Assembly: GCA_913775525.1 (NCBI GenBank)
Contig: CAJYLH010000020.1
Span: forward strand, 62,001-126,000
Direction: 5' to 3'
Source of the DNA: an uncultured Chryseobacterium sp.
Lineage (GTDB): Bacteria > Bacteroidota > Bacteroidia > Flavobacteriales > Weeksellaceae
DNA length: 64,000 nucleotides
This document shows positions 1 to 8,465 of this stretch, one piece after another (the first letter of the stretch is position 1; each line of letters starts with the position of its first letter). Made by a program: the position numbers and the translations under genes. The notes under the pieces are model-generated. The model worked only from the letters and a program-made list of their open reading frames with translations. It made no database searches and was not told where the DNA came from.

Positions 1-792
1 ATCAAAGTGCTTCATGACCTTTTCAGCTATCAGCATAAAGTATTGTACTACGGTCCAAAAACAGGAAATGAACTGACAGCTTCCCTGAAGCCGATCCATG
101 TGCTGCCTGCGAAGCTGAAAGAACTGCCAAAAGCCAAAACATTCGTACAGATTCCTACGGACAACAACAAAGTACTGTTTGCGCATTATGATATGGTACA
201 GGCAGAGATTTTCTGGGTAAGGAACTCAGATCCGTACAATGTATCCGTAACGCCGACCGTAAGCTTATTTAATAATTATTTCGGTGGCGGAATGGGATCT
301 ATTGTGTTCCAGACCATCCGGGAATCCAAGGCATTGGCCTACTCTACCTACTCTTACTTCTCGCTTCCAAGCAAAAAAGAAGATAAGGATATGGTGATGG
401 CCTATGTAGGGACACAGGCAGATAAGTTCAACGAATCCACTACTGCGATGAATGAGCTGTTAACCGATCTTCCTAAATCTGATCAGCTGTTTGAAACGGC
501 CAAAAGCGGATTGAGAAAGACCATCGCTTCAGAAAGGATTACCCAGGACGGTATTATTTTCAACTATCTCAGAGCACAGAAGCTCGGCAACAATTCCGAC
601 ATCAGGAAAACGGTATATGAAACGGCTCCGAAACTGAGCTTTGCCGATATTCAAAGCTTCCATGACAAGGAGATGAAAGGTAAAAATTATACCTACTGTA
701 TCGTAGCCTCTCAGGACAAAGTTAATGACGCTGAAATGAAAAAGTTGGGTGACGTGAAAAAGCTGAACCTGACCGAAATTTTCGGATACTAA
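1..792 (+). CDS. M16 family zinc peptidase, C-terminal part (5' end lies outside the window)
   Basis: The frame is open from the first base, so only the last 263 codons are present. The visible part has the non-catalytic half of a pitrilysin/insulinase-like peptidase: a glycine-rich FGGGMGSIVFQ segment followed by IRESKALAYSTYSYF, which is typical of the inactive second M16 domain that packs against the catalytic one. The HxxEH zinc motif would lie upstream and cannot be checked. In Bacteroidota such proteins are usually periplasmic or outer-membrane-associated and act on peptides; that role is family knowledge. The gene ends just before a strong bidirectional hairpin. Confidence 0.85.
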   Translation: MKVLHDLFSYQHKVLYYGPKTGNELTASLKPIHVLPAKLKELPKAKTFVQIPTDNNKVLFAHYDMVQAEIFWVRNSDPYNVSVTPTVSLFNNYFGGGMGSIVFQTIRESKALAYSTYSYFSLPSKKEDKDMVMAYVGTQADKFNESTTAMNELLTDLPKSDQLFETAKSGLRKTIASERITQDGIIFNYLRAQKLGNNSDIRKTVYETAPKLSFADIQSFHDKEMKGKNYTYCIVASQDKVNDAEMKKLGDVKKLNLTEIFGY

Positions 793-797
793 TTATA

Positions 798-830
798 AAA
801 GCCGGTGTATAATCTACACCGGCTTTATTT
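798..830. terminator. Bidirectional hairpin terminator
   Basis: A 12-bp perfect stem (AAAGCCGGTGTA / TACACCGGCTTT) with a 5-base loop sits between two converging genes. The stop codon of the minus-strand GLPGLI gene lies inside the right arm, so it can serve both directions. Confidence 0.85.
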
Positions 831-1646
831 ATACTCTACTTTATGATTGAGCTCTACAGGATTATTATTCTCTCTGATTATTTTCCTCAGTCTTTCAGAT
901 TCTTCTCTTAAATCCAAAGAAATTACATTGCCTGCTCCGTCATCTTTTTTTATGGGAACACCCATGGAGTTGATACGTGCAAACGGATCTGAATAATGAT
1001 TGATCACTAAGGTCTGAAATTGTTTCCAGGTTAATTCCGAACCTTTATTTCTGTAGTACATTGTACCGCTCCCGTTTTTTACTTCAGTCAGGCTAAAATT
1101 ATAATCATTCTGTTCATCTGAAATTTTAACAATCAATCCGGGCAGTCCATAAAATACATAAGGCCCATCCTGAATAGGAATTTCAGCAGTAAACCAGGCC
1201 GTCCAGTTTCTGCCGCCATACGTTACTTTTGCTTTCTGAACTTCAAAGTTGGCCATTTTGTTTTTTTCAGGTAAGATTTCCCAATTAAGTTTATCATTAA
1301 TTCTTATAAAGAAAAATTCGCTAAAGACGGTTTGAATGCTTTTAAAAACTTCATTTACAGACAGATTTTTTTGGGTATAAAACTGATCTTCAAATCTCAT
1401 TTTCCTGCCTAAACCTAAACCTGTAAGCGCTATAAGTGAATCCGATTTTTTTTCTTTTTCAGACCTAAAAATTGATACATGATCTTTGACATCCAAGATG
1501 TTTTTTTCTAAAACGATACTGTCTTGTAACGGATTAGGCTTATATTCCAGATCATACTTAAACACTTTATTTTGAGCATATATAGAAGTAAGACAATTAA
1601 GAATAGAAAAGAATAATAATCTTCTAAATATTTTATTTTTTTTCAT
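825..1646 (-). CDS. GLPGLI family secreted protein
   Basis: The protein carries the signature GLPGLIVKI that names this Bacteroidota-specific family (TIGR01200). It has a short signal peptide ending in YAQ, so it is probably periplasmic or surface-exposed. The start at MKKNKIF is preferred over an upstream methionine six codons earlier because it begins a normal signal peptide. The biochemical role of the family is unknown. It lies 63 bp downstream of the leader-peptide gene on the same strand, separated by a 26-bp palindrome, and both are AT-rich compared with the flanking genes. Co-localisation suggests a functional link with the small peptide, which is inference. Confidence 0.85.
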   Translation of the reverse strand: MKKNKIFRRLLFFSILNCLTSIYAQNKVFKYDLEYKPNPLQDSIVLEKNILDVKDHVSIFRSEKEKKSDSLIALTGLGLGRKMRFEDQFYTQKNLSVNEVFKSIQTVFSEFFFIRINDKLNWEILPEKNKMANFEVQKAKVTYGGRNWTAWFTAEIPIQDGPYVFYGLPGLIVKISDEQNDYNFSLTEVKNGSGTMYYRNKGSELTWKQFQTLVINHYSDPFARINSMGVPIKKDDGAGNVISLDLREESERLRKIIRENNNPVELNHKVEYK

Positions 1647-1672
1647 AGATAAATATAAGATCAATTATTAAA

Positions 1673-1698
1673 TAATGAGGCGTAAATTTACGCCTCAT
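1673..1698. repeat. 26-bp perfect palindrome between peptide gene and GLPGLI gene
   Basis: AATGAGGCGTAAA and its exact reverse complement abut each other with no spacer. On the minus strand it lies directly after the small peptide gene and 26 bp before the GLPGLI start. It could be an attenuating terminator that lowers expression of the second gene, or an operator. T-richness on either side is modest. Confidence 0.7.
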
Positions 1699-1709
1699 TT
1701 TACTTTGCC

Positions 1710-1913
1710 TTATAGACATCTATTGCACCAATTACCATTACTATCCTGATAAAAACCGCATGTCAATCCAAACTGTGCGCAACTATCACCAGAACCTCCC
1801 GTAGGTGTACACATATCAGCACATCCTTCAGTTTCACTGCTTAGAAAAGTTTTCCCTTTACCTCCACTTACATTTTTCAGTTCTATTCTTGAAAGCTTTT
1901 TTAAATTTTTCAT
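1710..1913 (-). CDS. Cysteine-rich bacteriocin-like peptide with double-glycine leader
   Basis: This 67-residue product begins MKNLKKLSRIELKNVSGG, a leader of the bacteriocin/double-glycine type that is widely repeated in Chryseobacterium genomes. Cleavage after GG (residues 17-18) would release a core of about 49 residues with six cysteines, ending in CNRCL. The leader suggests recognition by a C39-peptidase ABC exporter, but none is encoded in this window. No lanthipeptide-modifying enzyme is adjacent. The neighbours are a GLPGLI gene downstream and a divergent XRE regulator. Function as an antimicrobial, a signal or a structural peptide cannot be decided from the sequence. Confidence 0.8.
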   Translation of the reverse strand: MKNLKKLSRIELKNVSGGKGKTFLSSETEGCADMCTPTGGSGDSCAQFGLTCGFYQDSNGNWCNRCL

Positions 1914-2058
1914 AATTCAATTGTTTTAAAATTAATAATCATTTTTGTTACACTACAATTACTTCCGGATCAATTGATTGTTACAAAAATGAAAATTTCT
2001 TTATACCTTTACAATCAGGAAACTAATTACTTCAATTAAAAAACTGATTATCTACACA

Positions 2059-2421
2059 ATGAATATTGGGACTAAAATTAAAAGACTAAGAGAAGACAAA
2101 CATCTATCACAAAATGAATTAGCTTTTGAATTGGGAATTTCACAAGGGACATTACATAATATAGAAAGCGGAAATTCTAAAAAAATAGATTTCTTACTAA
2201 TGGACAAAGTTTGTCAATTTTTTGATAAGGATTTTGAATATTTTTTGGATGCAGGAATGGTTAACAATGTACATGAAAATCATGGGCAGGTTGGTGAAAT
2301 TGGGATCGTGAATAATTTTCCAGAAAATTTTTTAGAAGAATTCAAAAAATTAGTTGAAATAAATCAGGCAAATGAAATGGTCATTCAAGATCTGAAGCAA
2401 AAATTAAATACTAAAAATTAA
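2059..2421 (+). CDS. XRE family HTH transcriptional regulator
   Basis: Residues 3-60 form a Cro/C1-type helix-turn-helix (IGTKIKRLREDKHLSQNELA, then ISQGTLHNIESG). The remaining 60 residues have no recognised ligand domain and end in a lysine-rich, possibly coiled helix (LEEFKKLVEIN). The gene is AT-rich and divergent from the leader-peptide gene, with 145 bp between them; local regulation of that peptide is plausible but unproven. A -7-like TACCTTTA at 2004-2011 fits the Bacteroidota promoter with one mismatch. Such short XRE proteins also occur in mobile elements, but no other mobile signature is present. Confidence 0.85.
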   Translation: MNIGTKIKRLREDKHLSQNELAFELGISQGTLHNIESGNSKKIDFLLMDKVCQFFDKDFEYFLDAGMVNNVHENHGQVGEIGIVNNFPENFLEEFKKLVEINQANEMVIQDLKQKLNTKN

Positions 2422-2424
2422 AAC

Positions 2425-2452
2425 AAAGCTCTTAAAACAGAGCTTTTTTCTT
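2425..2452 (+). terminator. Rho-independent terminator after the XRE gene
   Basis: AAAGCTCT / AGAGCTTT forms an 8-bp stem with a six-base loop followed by a T run, four bases after the stop codon. Confidence 0.75.
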
Positions 2453-2502
2453 TTACTTACCATCAAAAACACACATAGATTTTATTTATCAAAAACATTA
2501 GG

Positions 2503-2530
2503 TTCGATAGATGGTCTGTTTTTAAATTTG
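2503..2530 (+). promoter_or_regulatory. Bacteroidota-type promoter of ahpC
   Basis: A perfect -7 box TAAATTTG (2523-2530) lies 35 bp before the ahpC start. A -33-like TTCG at 2503-2506 precedes it with a 16-base spacer, slightly shorter than the usual 17-23. The fit to TAnnTTTG is exact; assignment of the -33 element is weaker. Confidence 0.6.
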
Positions 2531-2564
2531 CAGCAGAAAATTATAATATAAAAAATATACAATT

Positions 2565-3197
2565 ATGTCTTTAGTAGGAAAAAAATTCCCGAGTTTAACA
2601 GTAGATGCGATGTCTGAAATGGGTGATGATCTTAGAATCAACATCTTTGAAGAAGCTACTTCCAACCAGCAGAAAGTTTTGTTATTCTGGTACCCGAAAG
2701 ATTTCACTTTCGTATGCCCTACGGAACTTCATGCTTTCCAGGAGGCTTTAGGTGAGTTTGAAAAAAGAAACACTAAAGTAATCGGTGCATCATGCGACAC
2801 GAACGAAGTACACTTCGCATGGCTGAACACCCCAAAAGATAACGGAGGTATTGAAGGGGTTACTTATCCTCTTTTGGCGGATACCCACAGACAACTGGCC
2901 AATACTTTAGGTATTGTAGATCAGGATTTCGAGTACGATGAAGAAGGAAATGAAACGTTCACAGGATCAAATGTTACTTACAGAGCAACATACCTGATTG
3001 ACGAAACAGGAAAAATCTTCCATGAGTCTGTCAATGATATGCCGTTGGGAAGAAATGTAAAAGAATATGTAAGGCTGATCGATGCGTATACACACGTACA
3101 GAAGCATGGAGAAGTTTGCCCGGCGAACTGGGAAGAAGGAAAAGATGCCATGAAAGCAGACCGTTCTTCTACCGCCGAGTACTTAGCGAAAAACTAG
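2565..3197 (+). CDS. ahpC: Peroxiredoxin, AhpC/Prx1 type
   Basis: A typical 2-Cys peroxiredoxin that reduces hydrogen peroxide and organic hydroperoxides in the cytoplasm. The peroxidatic cysteine is Cys51 in FTFVCPTELHAFQ and the resolving cysteine is Cys185 in GEVCPANW. The length of 210 residues fits the AhpC class. No ahpF lies nearby; the thioredoxin-like protein encoded 160 bp downstream is a candidate reductant, which is inference. A good TAnnTTTG promoter precedes it and a terminator hairpin follows, so it is probably transcribed alone at high level. Confidence 0.93.
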   Translation: MSLVGKKFPSLTVDAMSEMGDDLRINIFEEATSNQQKVLLFWYPKDFTFVCPTELHAFQEALGEFEKRNTKVIGASCDTNEVHFAWLNTPKDNGGIEGVTYPLLADTHRQLANTLGIVDQDFEYDEEGNETFTGSNVTYRATYLIDETGKIFHESVNDMPLGRNVKEYVRLIDAYTHVQKHGEVCPANWEEGKDAMKADRSSTAEYLAKN

Positions 3198-3216
3198 AAT
3201 ACTGTATTAGTGTGAT

Positions 3217-3276
3217 GATGAGATAATTTTCAAATTATCTGATAAGATTATTTAGAATTATCTCATCTTCTTTTTA
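3217..3276 (+). terminator. Hairpin terminator after ahpC
   Basis: GATGAGATAATT (3217-3228) pairs with AATTATCTCATC (3256-3267) and is followed by CTTCTTTTT. The long 27-base loop contains smaller internal repeats. Confidence 0.65.
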
Positions 3277-3360
3277 ATAAGGCAAAGGAATCAATATTAT
3301 GATGATCAATGCTGCCTGCTAATTAACACATTTCCAAATTTTCAAATTTAAATTATCCTT

Positions 3361-3666
3361 ATGTATACAGAATTAACAGATGATACACTGCAGGACATCG
3401 TGAATGACAATGAAAAGGTAGTGGTACAGTATGGTGCTACCTGGTGCGGGAACTGCAGGATTATGAAGCCGAAATTCAAGAAGCTGGCTGCAGAGAACGA
3501 CGGTATTCAGTTTTTATATGTGGACGCTGAAAAACTGCCTGAAAGCAGGAAGCTGGCCAAGGTGGATAACCTGCCTACGTTTGCTATCTTCAGGAACGGT
3601 GAGCTGGTAAACCAGGTGCAGAGCAACCAGGCAGAAAGTTTAATCAACTTATTCAACGAATTATAA
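3361..3666 (+). CDS. Thioredoxin family protein
   Basis: A 101-residue thioredoxin-fold protein with the redox motif WCGNC (Cys29 and Cys32) rather than the classical WCGPC, and the cis-proline loop NLPTFAIF. There is no signal peptide, so it is cytoplasmic. It lies between ahpC and a small conserved gene that begins only two bases after its stop codon, so these two are co-transcribed. Supplying electrons to the peroxiredoxin upstream is a reasonable inference from position and chemistry. Confidence 0.9.
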   Translation: MYTELTDDTLQDIVNDNEKVVVQYGATWCGNCRIMKPKFKKLAAENDGIQFLYVDAEKLPESRKLAKVDNLPTFAIFRNGELVNQVQSNQAESLINLFNEL

Positions 3667-3668
3667 TT

Positions 3669-3917
3669 ATGAAGTTACCTGTAATTAGACAATTCTATCA
3701 GAACCAGACTCCTGAAAACCTTGAAAAGACCCTGGAGGTACTGGAAAGCTTCTGCGAATTCAGGGGAACCAGTGAAGAGGACCTGAATGTTGCCGGAGAA
3801 CTGATTACCAATATCTGCGGAGCCCTTGAAGTTCATGCCAATGTGCAGAACGGAATGTGCGAGAAAGACGCTTTGAATTCATTTGCCCAGAAGGTGTTAG
3901 GTTCTATCGATAAGTAA
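3669..3917 (+). CDS. Small conserved protein, DUF6952-like
   Basis: An 82-residue acidic helical protein. It contains three cysteines, in ESFCEFRG, TNICGALEV and GMCEKDA. I recognise it as a conserved Bacteroidota family that follows the thioredoxin gene, which I recall as DUF6952; the number is from memory. It has no signal peptide or membrane segment. The two-base spacing from the thioredoxin gene argues for translational coupling and a shared redox role, but no activity is known. Confidence 0.75.
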   Translation: MKLPVIRQFYQNQTPENLEKTLEVLESFCEFRGTSEEDLNVAGELITNICGALEVHANVQNGMCEKDALNSFAQKVLGSIDK

Positions 3918-3950
3918 ATCCTGTCTGAATTTTCATTCAGATTCAATAAA

Positions 3951-3985
3951 AAATCCCGGTACTATTGAATAGTACCGGGATTTTT
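3951..3985. terminator. Strong hairpin terminator
   Basis: AAATCCCGGTACTA pairs with TAGTACCGGGATTT around a five-base loop, with A-rich and T-rich flanks. It ends the thioredoxin operon and may also stop minus-strand transcription from the BI-1 gene. Confidence 0.85.
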
Positions 3986-4044
3986 ATCTATTGCAGCTAC
4001 AAGCACTCATAACTCATAACTCATAATTTAAAACTCATACTCAA

Positions 4045-4731
4045 CTAGCTTCTCCTGCTCATTAAAATCCTCAGGATATACCAGAATAACAGCATAATGG
4101 AAGCAAACAACTGTAAGGAGGCTCCTACATACTGTCCGGTGGTGTATGTGTTCTGAAGCTTATTGGTTTCGTACAGGATTCCTGCAGATGCCAGGATAAC
4201 CATTCCTACCGAAAACCAAAGGCCAAGATTGAAGCTGAAGATTGCTCCGGCAACAATCAGTCCGATGGCAATAAAACCTCCGATAATCATGATGTTTCTC
4301 AGGAAAGAAAAATCCCTTTTAGAAGTAAATGCCACGATAGACAATCCTGCAAACATGGCAATCGTCAGCGTGGCAGCCTGGAAGATCACCTGCCCTCCTG
4401 CCGTAGCGGCTGCCATATAAATCAGCGGCAAAAAGATAACGGCTTCAAGCACGATGTAAAATCCTAATCCGAAGTACTGTGTGCTCCTGCTCTGTGACAA
4501 AGACCAGCGGCTTGCGAGAACGGAGGCCAGCCAGAATACCCCGATGATCAGCAGCCAGGTATACCTCTGCCCAAACATCATGGCGATAACCTCTACAGGC
4601 ACCGTGCGCAGAAGAATGGTTTCAACGCCGATAAATGCAAGCACCGATAAAGCAAGGTGGATATACGTTTTCTTATAAAAGTCTGCCTTTTCGGTATCCG
4701 AAGAATGGGCAACTAAAGTGTTTGTAAACAT
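4045..4731 (-). CDS. Bax inhibitor-1/YccA family membrane protein
   Basis: A 228-residue protein with seven hydrophobic segments from about residue 25 to the end, preceded by a short hydrophilic N-terminus. It matches the BI-1/YccA (TMBIM) family, whose bacterial members are proton-sensitive calcium leak channels or modulators of FtsH; that is family knowledge. It follows the acyl-CoA reductase gene on the same strand with a 36-bp gap, so the two may share a transcript. Confidence 0.85.
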   Translation of the reverse strand: MFTNTLVAHSSDTEKADFYKKTYIHLALSVLAFIGVETILLRTVPVEVIAMMFGQRYTWLLIIGVFWLASVLASRWSLSQSRSTQYFGLGFYIVLEAVIFLPLIYMAAATAGGQVIFQAATLTIAMFAGLSIVAFTSKRDFSFLRNIMIIGGFIAIGLIVAGAIFSFNLGLWFSVGMVILASAGILYETNKLQNTYTTGQYVGASLQLFASIMLLFWYILRILMSRRS

Positions 4732-4767
4732 AGTGTATAATTTTTTGTGTCTAAGATATTAAATTTT

Positions 4768-5802
4768 TCAGAGTACTTCAAGAAATTTCATGGTATCTAC
4801 ATTGTCAGCATAGGTATCCAGACCGGGATGTTGCGCCTGCCCAAGAGGAATGGAATCCAACCCCAACTCATCCTTTGCCACAATACACTGGATGTCTTCA
4901 GAATGTTCTGTTATAAATTCCTCAACCTCATCAAGGGATTCATACCGGCTGAAGTTGATGACTGATAAAGGGCTGAACAATTTTTCATCCTCTTTCAGCA
5001 TCACGAAATTATTGTCCCAGAACTGTTCCTGGTTCAGGAGGTATATCGCACGGTTATAATCGTAATTATTGGCATATTTGTGATGGTTGATGATATCCCT
5101 GAAATTCAGGAAGTTTTCAAAGAGACGGTCAATGAGAAAATCTTTCGGAATAAAAAGGCGGGTAACATTCCTGCACCCCAATCCGAAGTAATGGAAAATA
5201 TCCTCTGCCAGGAGCTGAAGCTCCTCATCGGTTTCATCGCCTTTCAGGACAGCCACTGAAGTCCTGTTCTTACGGATGATGCTCAGATGGTTTTTAAAGT
5301 AATATTCAAGGTACCTCGCGGTATTGTTGCTTCCGGTGGCAATCACGGCATCGAAATTTTCCAGCCTTTCAACCAGTTCATAACGGATCTCGCTATCTGA
5401 AAACTCATTCCACTTCCTGAGCAGAAAAGGGATCATGTGGCGGTCTTTAGAGGACAGCTTGATCAGAGGGATATGGTTGCTGAGAATCACAGAGATCACA
5501 TCATGGAATCCTACCAGCGGAATATTTCCGGCGAGTATCAGGCCTACCTTTTTTGGCGTTTCTGAAACCGAATAGGCCTGCAGCCATTGCCTTAAGGTAC
5601 CTTCCGTGAGGAGCCCGGCCCATTCTTCAAGGGCAAACTTCTGGCTTTCAATAGTAAACCACGGGTTTTCCATATGGGATTTCCTCATCACTGTTTCCAG
5701 CTCAGAATAGTTCTCTGCCTGGATTTCAGGACTTTCCGTCAGATAGGTATGGATATAGCGGCCCAGCTTCGTAAGCCCTAAAACTTGATTTTCGGTATGC
5801 AT
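4768..5802 (-). CDS. Acyl-CoA reductase (LuxC-like)
   Basis: A 344-residue protein of the LuxC/acyl-CoA reductase family, which makes fatty aldehydes from acyl-CoA or acyl-ACP using NADPH. Visible landmarks are LILAGNIPLVGFHDV near residue 90, the IATGSNNTARYLEYYF stretch and GLGCRNVTRLFIP, which contains the expected catalytic cysteine. No luciferase genes are present. In many flavobacteria this gene is divergent from a ferredoxin gene and near serC and serA, as here. The physiological substrate is unknown. Confidence 0.85.
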   Translation of the reverse strand: MHTENQVLGLTKLGRYIHTYLTESPEIQAENYSELETVMRKSHMENPWFTIESQKFALEEWAGLLTEGTLRQWLQAYSVSETPKKVGLILAGNIPLVGFHDVISVILSNHIPLIKLSSKDRHMIPFLLRKWNEFSDSEIRYELVERLENFDAVIATGSNNTARYLEYYFKNHLSIIRKNRTSVAVLKGDETDEELQLLAEDIFHYFGLGCRNVTRLFIPKDFLIDRLFENFLNFRDIINHHKYANNYDYNRAIYLLNQEQFWDNNFVMLKEDEKLFSPLSVINFSRYESLDEVEEFITEHSEDIQCIVAKDELGLDSIPLGQAQHPGLDTYADNVDTMKFLEVL

Positions 5803-5830
5803 AATTACTGTAAATTTGGGGAATATTTTG

Positions 5831-5838
5831 TAATTTTG
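5831..5838 (+). promoter_or_regulatory. Promoter -7 box of the ferredoxin gene
   Basis: TAATTTTG is a perfect TAnnTTTG element 23 bp before the ferredoxin start in the divergent intergenic region. No convincing -33 box is seen at the normal distance. Confidence 0.5.
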
Positions 5839-5861
5839 TGCAAATTTAAAAAAAATTAGCG

Positions 5862-6212
5862 ATGGCTATTAAAATAACTGATGAATGCATTAACTGCGGC
5901 GCCTGCGAACCGGAATGCCCGAACAATGCCATATATGAAGGGGCCGTAGACTGGAAAGCTTCTGAAGGAACAGCTCTCAAAGGAACGGTAACATTGCCGT
6001 CCGGACTTACTGTAAATGCAGATGCACCACAGGAACCGGTAAGTGATGACGTATACTTTATTGTTACAGATAAATGTACAGAGTGTAAAGGGTTCCACGA
6101 AGAACCTCAGTGTGCTGCGGTTTGCCCTGTAGATTGCTGTGTTCCTGACGAGGACCATGTAGAGTCTGAAGAAACCCTGCTTAACAAAAAAGCGTTTTTA
6201 CACGGTGAATAA
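5862..6212 (+). CDS. 4Fe-4S dicluster ferredoxin
   Basis: The 116-residue protein has a first cluster motif CINCGACEPECP (Cys9, 12, 15, 19) and a second with an insertion, CTECKGFHEEPQC then CPVDCC. About 55 residues lie between the motifs, which is the arrangement of the long Bacteroidota and Azotobacter-type ferredoxins. It carries electrons in the cytoplasm. It stands alone, divergent from acyl-CoA reductase, and is followed by its own terminator. Confidence 0.92.
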   Translation: MAIKITDECINCGACEPECPNNAIYEGAVDWKASEGTALKGTVTLPSGLTVNADAPQEPVSDDVYFIVTDKCTECKGFHEEPQCAAVCPVDCCVPDEDHVESEETLLNKKAFLHGE

Positions 6213-6217
6213 TACAT

Positions 6218-6249
6218 GCCGTCTCATCCAGTATGAGGCGGCTTTTTTA
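6218..6249 (+). terminator. Terminator after the ferredoxin gene
   Basis: GCCGTCTCAT pairs with ATGAGGCGGC (one wobble pair) and is followed by six T residues. Confidence 0.85.
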
Positions 6250-6317
6250 AGTCTTTTATCCTGACATCCAATAATAATGAATCACAGGGACACCAGGTCC
6301 TGTAAAAAAATAACAAT

Positions 6318-7382
6318 ATGAGTAAGAAACATAACTTTAGCGCAGGGCCATGCATCCTGCCTCATGAGGTATTTGAAAAATCTGCAGAAGCTATTTTAGA
6401 TTTTAACGGAATGGGATTGTCCATTCTGGAAATCTCCCACAGAAGCAAGGATTTCGTAGCCGTAATGGATGAGGCAAGAGCCATCGTAAAGAGGCTGATG
6501 AATCTTGGTGATGATTATGAAGTGCTTTACCTTGGTGGCGGTGCAAGCCTTCAGTTTGCCATGGTACCGTACAACCTCATGAAAGTTGGCGGAAAAGCAG
6601 CATACCTCGATACAGGTACGTGGGCTGCTGGAGCTATCAAAGAGGCTGCAAAACTGGGAACAGTTGATGTGGTAGGCTCTTCAAAAGCAGACAATTACTC
6701 ATACATCCCGAAAGATTATACCGTAGGTGCAGAATATGATTATTTCCACTGTACTTCCAACAATACCATTTATGGAACCCAAATGAAGTCTTTCCCTGAG
6801 GTGGATACCCTGATGGTGTGCGATATGAGCTCCGATATATTCTCCAGGCAGCTGGACTTTTCAAAATTTGACCTTATTTATGCCGGTGCCCAGAAAAACA
6901 TGGGTCCTGCCGGAGTAACACTGGTGGTCATCAAAAAAGACATTTTAGGAAAAACCGGAAGAGACAATATGTTTTCTATACTGGATTATTCACAGCATAT
7001 CGCTAAGGAATCCATGTACAATACCCCACCGGTATTCCCTGTATATGCGTCCCTTCTTACCCTTCAATACCTGGAAAAGAACGGAGGCATCGAAGCGGCC
7101 GAAGCCAGAAACAAAGCCAAAGCACAATTGCTGTACGATGAGATCGACAGGAATCCTCTGTTTGAATCATTCTGTGCCACAGAAGACCGATCTCTGATGA
7201 ACGTATCATTCAGGATTACGGATGAGAGCAGGAAAGAAGAGTTTGATACAGCGTGGAAAGCTGCCGGCGTAAGCGGACTGAACGGCCACAGAAGCCTGGG
7301 CGGTTACAGAGCCAGTCTGTACAATGCCCTGCCTATCGAAAGCGTACAGATTTTGGTAGACGTGATGAAATCTATCGGATAA
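6318..7382 (+). CDS. serC: Phosphoserine aminotransferase
   Basis: This PLP enzyme converts 3-phosphohydroxypyruvate and glutamate to phosphoserine in serine biosynthesis and also serves the pyridoxine pathway. The N-terminal signature HNFSAGPCILP and the PLP-binding lysine Lys193 in AGAQKNMGPAG are present, as is the C-terminal NGHRSLGGYRAS. At 354 residues it has the normal length. It precedes serA by 114 bp on the same strand, so the two steps of the pathway are encoded together. Confidence 0.95.
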   Translation: MSKKHNFSAGPCILPHEVFEKSAEAILDFNGMGLSILEISHRSKDFVAVMDEARAIVKRLMNLGDDYEVLYLGGGASLQFAMVPYNLMKVGGKAAYLDTGTWAAGAIKEAAKLGTVDVVGSSKADNYSYIPKDYTVGAEYDYFHCTSNNTIYGTQMKSFPEVDTLMVCDMSSDIFSRQLDFSKFDLIYAGAQKNMGPAGVTLVVIKKDILGKTGRDNMFSILDYSQHIAKESMYNTPPVFPVYASLLTLQYLEKNGGIEAAEARNKAKAQLLYDEIDRNPLFESFCATEDRSLMNVSFRITDESRKEEFDTAWKAAGVSGLNGHRSLGGYRASLYNALPIESVQILVDVMKSIG

Positions 7383-7496
7383 TATCTGCCTTAATTACAG
7401 GAGATTAAAAATAAGTTGAATTATTTTAAATTTTCTTAATTTGCAGACCGGTCTATTCCATACATCTTTAATTATTAACCACTAGACCCTGTATAT

Positions 7497-8462
7497 ATGA
7501 GAGTTTTAGCAAACGACGGTATTTCTGAAGCCGGAGCCTCGGCCCTCAAGCACGCCGGCATTGAGGTGCTTGATCATAAGGTTGCCCAGGACCATGTTAT
7601 TGGTTTCATTAATGATAATAAGGTGGATGTACTCCTCGTAAGAAGCGTAACGAAAGTACGCCAGGACATCATTGATGCCTGCCCGGGCCTGAAAGTTATC
7701 GGCAGAGGCGGGATCGGGATGGATAATATTGATGTGGAATATGCCAAAAGCAAAGGAATCCGTGTAATCAACACGCCTACGGCATCATCAAAATCTGTGG
7801 CGGAACTTGTTTTCGGACATTTCTTTTCCCTGGCTAGGTTCCTGCACGAATCCAACCGGCTGATGCCGCTGGAAGGCGAAACCCATTTTAATGCCATGAA
7901 GAAATCATTCAGCAAAGCCTATGAGCTTTCCGGAAAGACCCTGGGGGTGATTGGTTTCGGAAGCATCGGACAGGAAGTCGCCAAAATGGGAATTGCTTTA
8001 GGAATGAAAATAAAAGTACTGACCAGAAAACCGAGAACTGAAACACTTACTCTCGAATTTTTTGACGGCCAGTCGGTGAACTTTGAAATCACGTCTTCCA
8101 ATGATACGGATGCCTTCCTTAAGGATACCGATTTTATCAGCATCAATACGCCTAAAACGAATGAATATATCATAGACACCGCAGAGTTTGAAAAAATGAA
8201 GGACGGAGTCTATATTGTGAACACTGCAAGAGGCGGTGTGATTAACGAAGTAGCTTTAATCGACTTTATCGAATCCGGAAAAATAGCCGGAGCAGCGCTG
8301 GATGTTTTTGAAAACGAACCGGCACCGGAACTGCCCCTGCTGATGAACCCTGCCCTATCGCTTTCTCCACACATAGGAGGAAACACAATAGATGCCCAGG
8401 AGAAAATCGGACTCGAACTTGCCGAACAGATTATTAAGCTGCAAAAAGAAACTATACAATAA
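7497..8462 (+). CDS. serA: D-3-phosphoglycerate dehydrogenase (D-2-hydroxyacid dehydrogenase)
   Basis: The protein has a Rossmann NAD-binding motif GVIGFGSIGQEVAKMG and the catalytic elements NTARGGVINE (Arg) and LSPHIGGNT (His). Its position after serC makes 3-phosphoglycerate the likely substrate. At 321 residues it lacks the C-terminal ACT regulatory domain that mediates serine feedback in longer enzymes, so allosteric control by serine is not expected. The DUF1015 gene follows after three bases, which indicates one operon. Confidence 0.92.
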   Translation: MRVLANDGISEAGASALKHAGIEVLDHKVAQDHVIGFINDNKVDVLLVRSVTKVRQDIIDACPGLKVIGRGGIGMDNIDVEYAKSKGIRVINTPTASSKSVAELVFGHFFSLARFLHESNRLMPLEGETHFNAMKKSFSKAYELSGKTLGVIGFGSIGQEVAKMGIALGMKIKVLTRKPRTETLTLEFFDGQSVNFEITSSNDTDAFLKDTDFISINTPKTNEYIIDTAEFEKMKDGVYIVNTARGGVINEVALIDFIESGKIAGAALDVFENEPAPELPLLMNPALSLSPHIGGNTIDAQEKIGLELAEQIIKLQKETIQ

Positions 8463-8465
8463 AAT

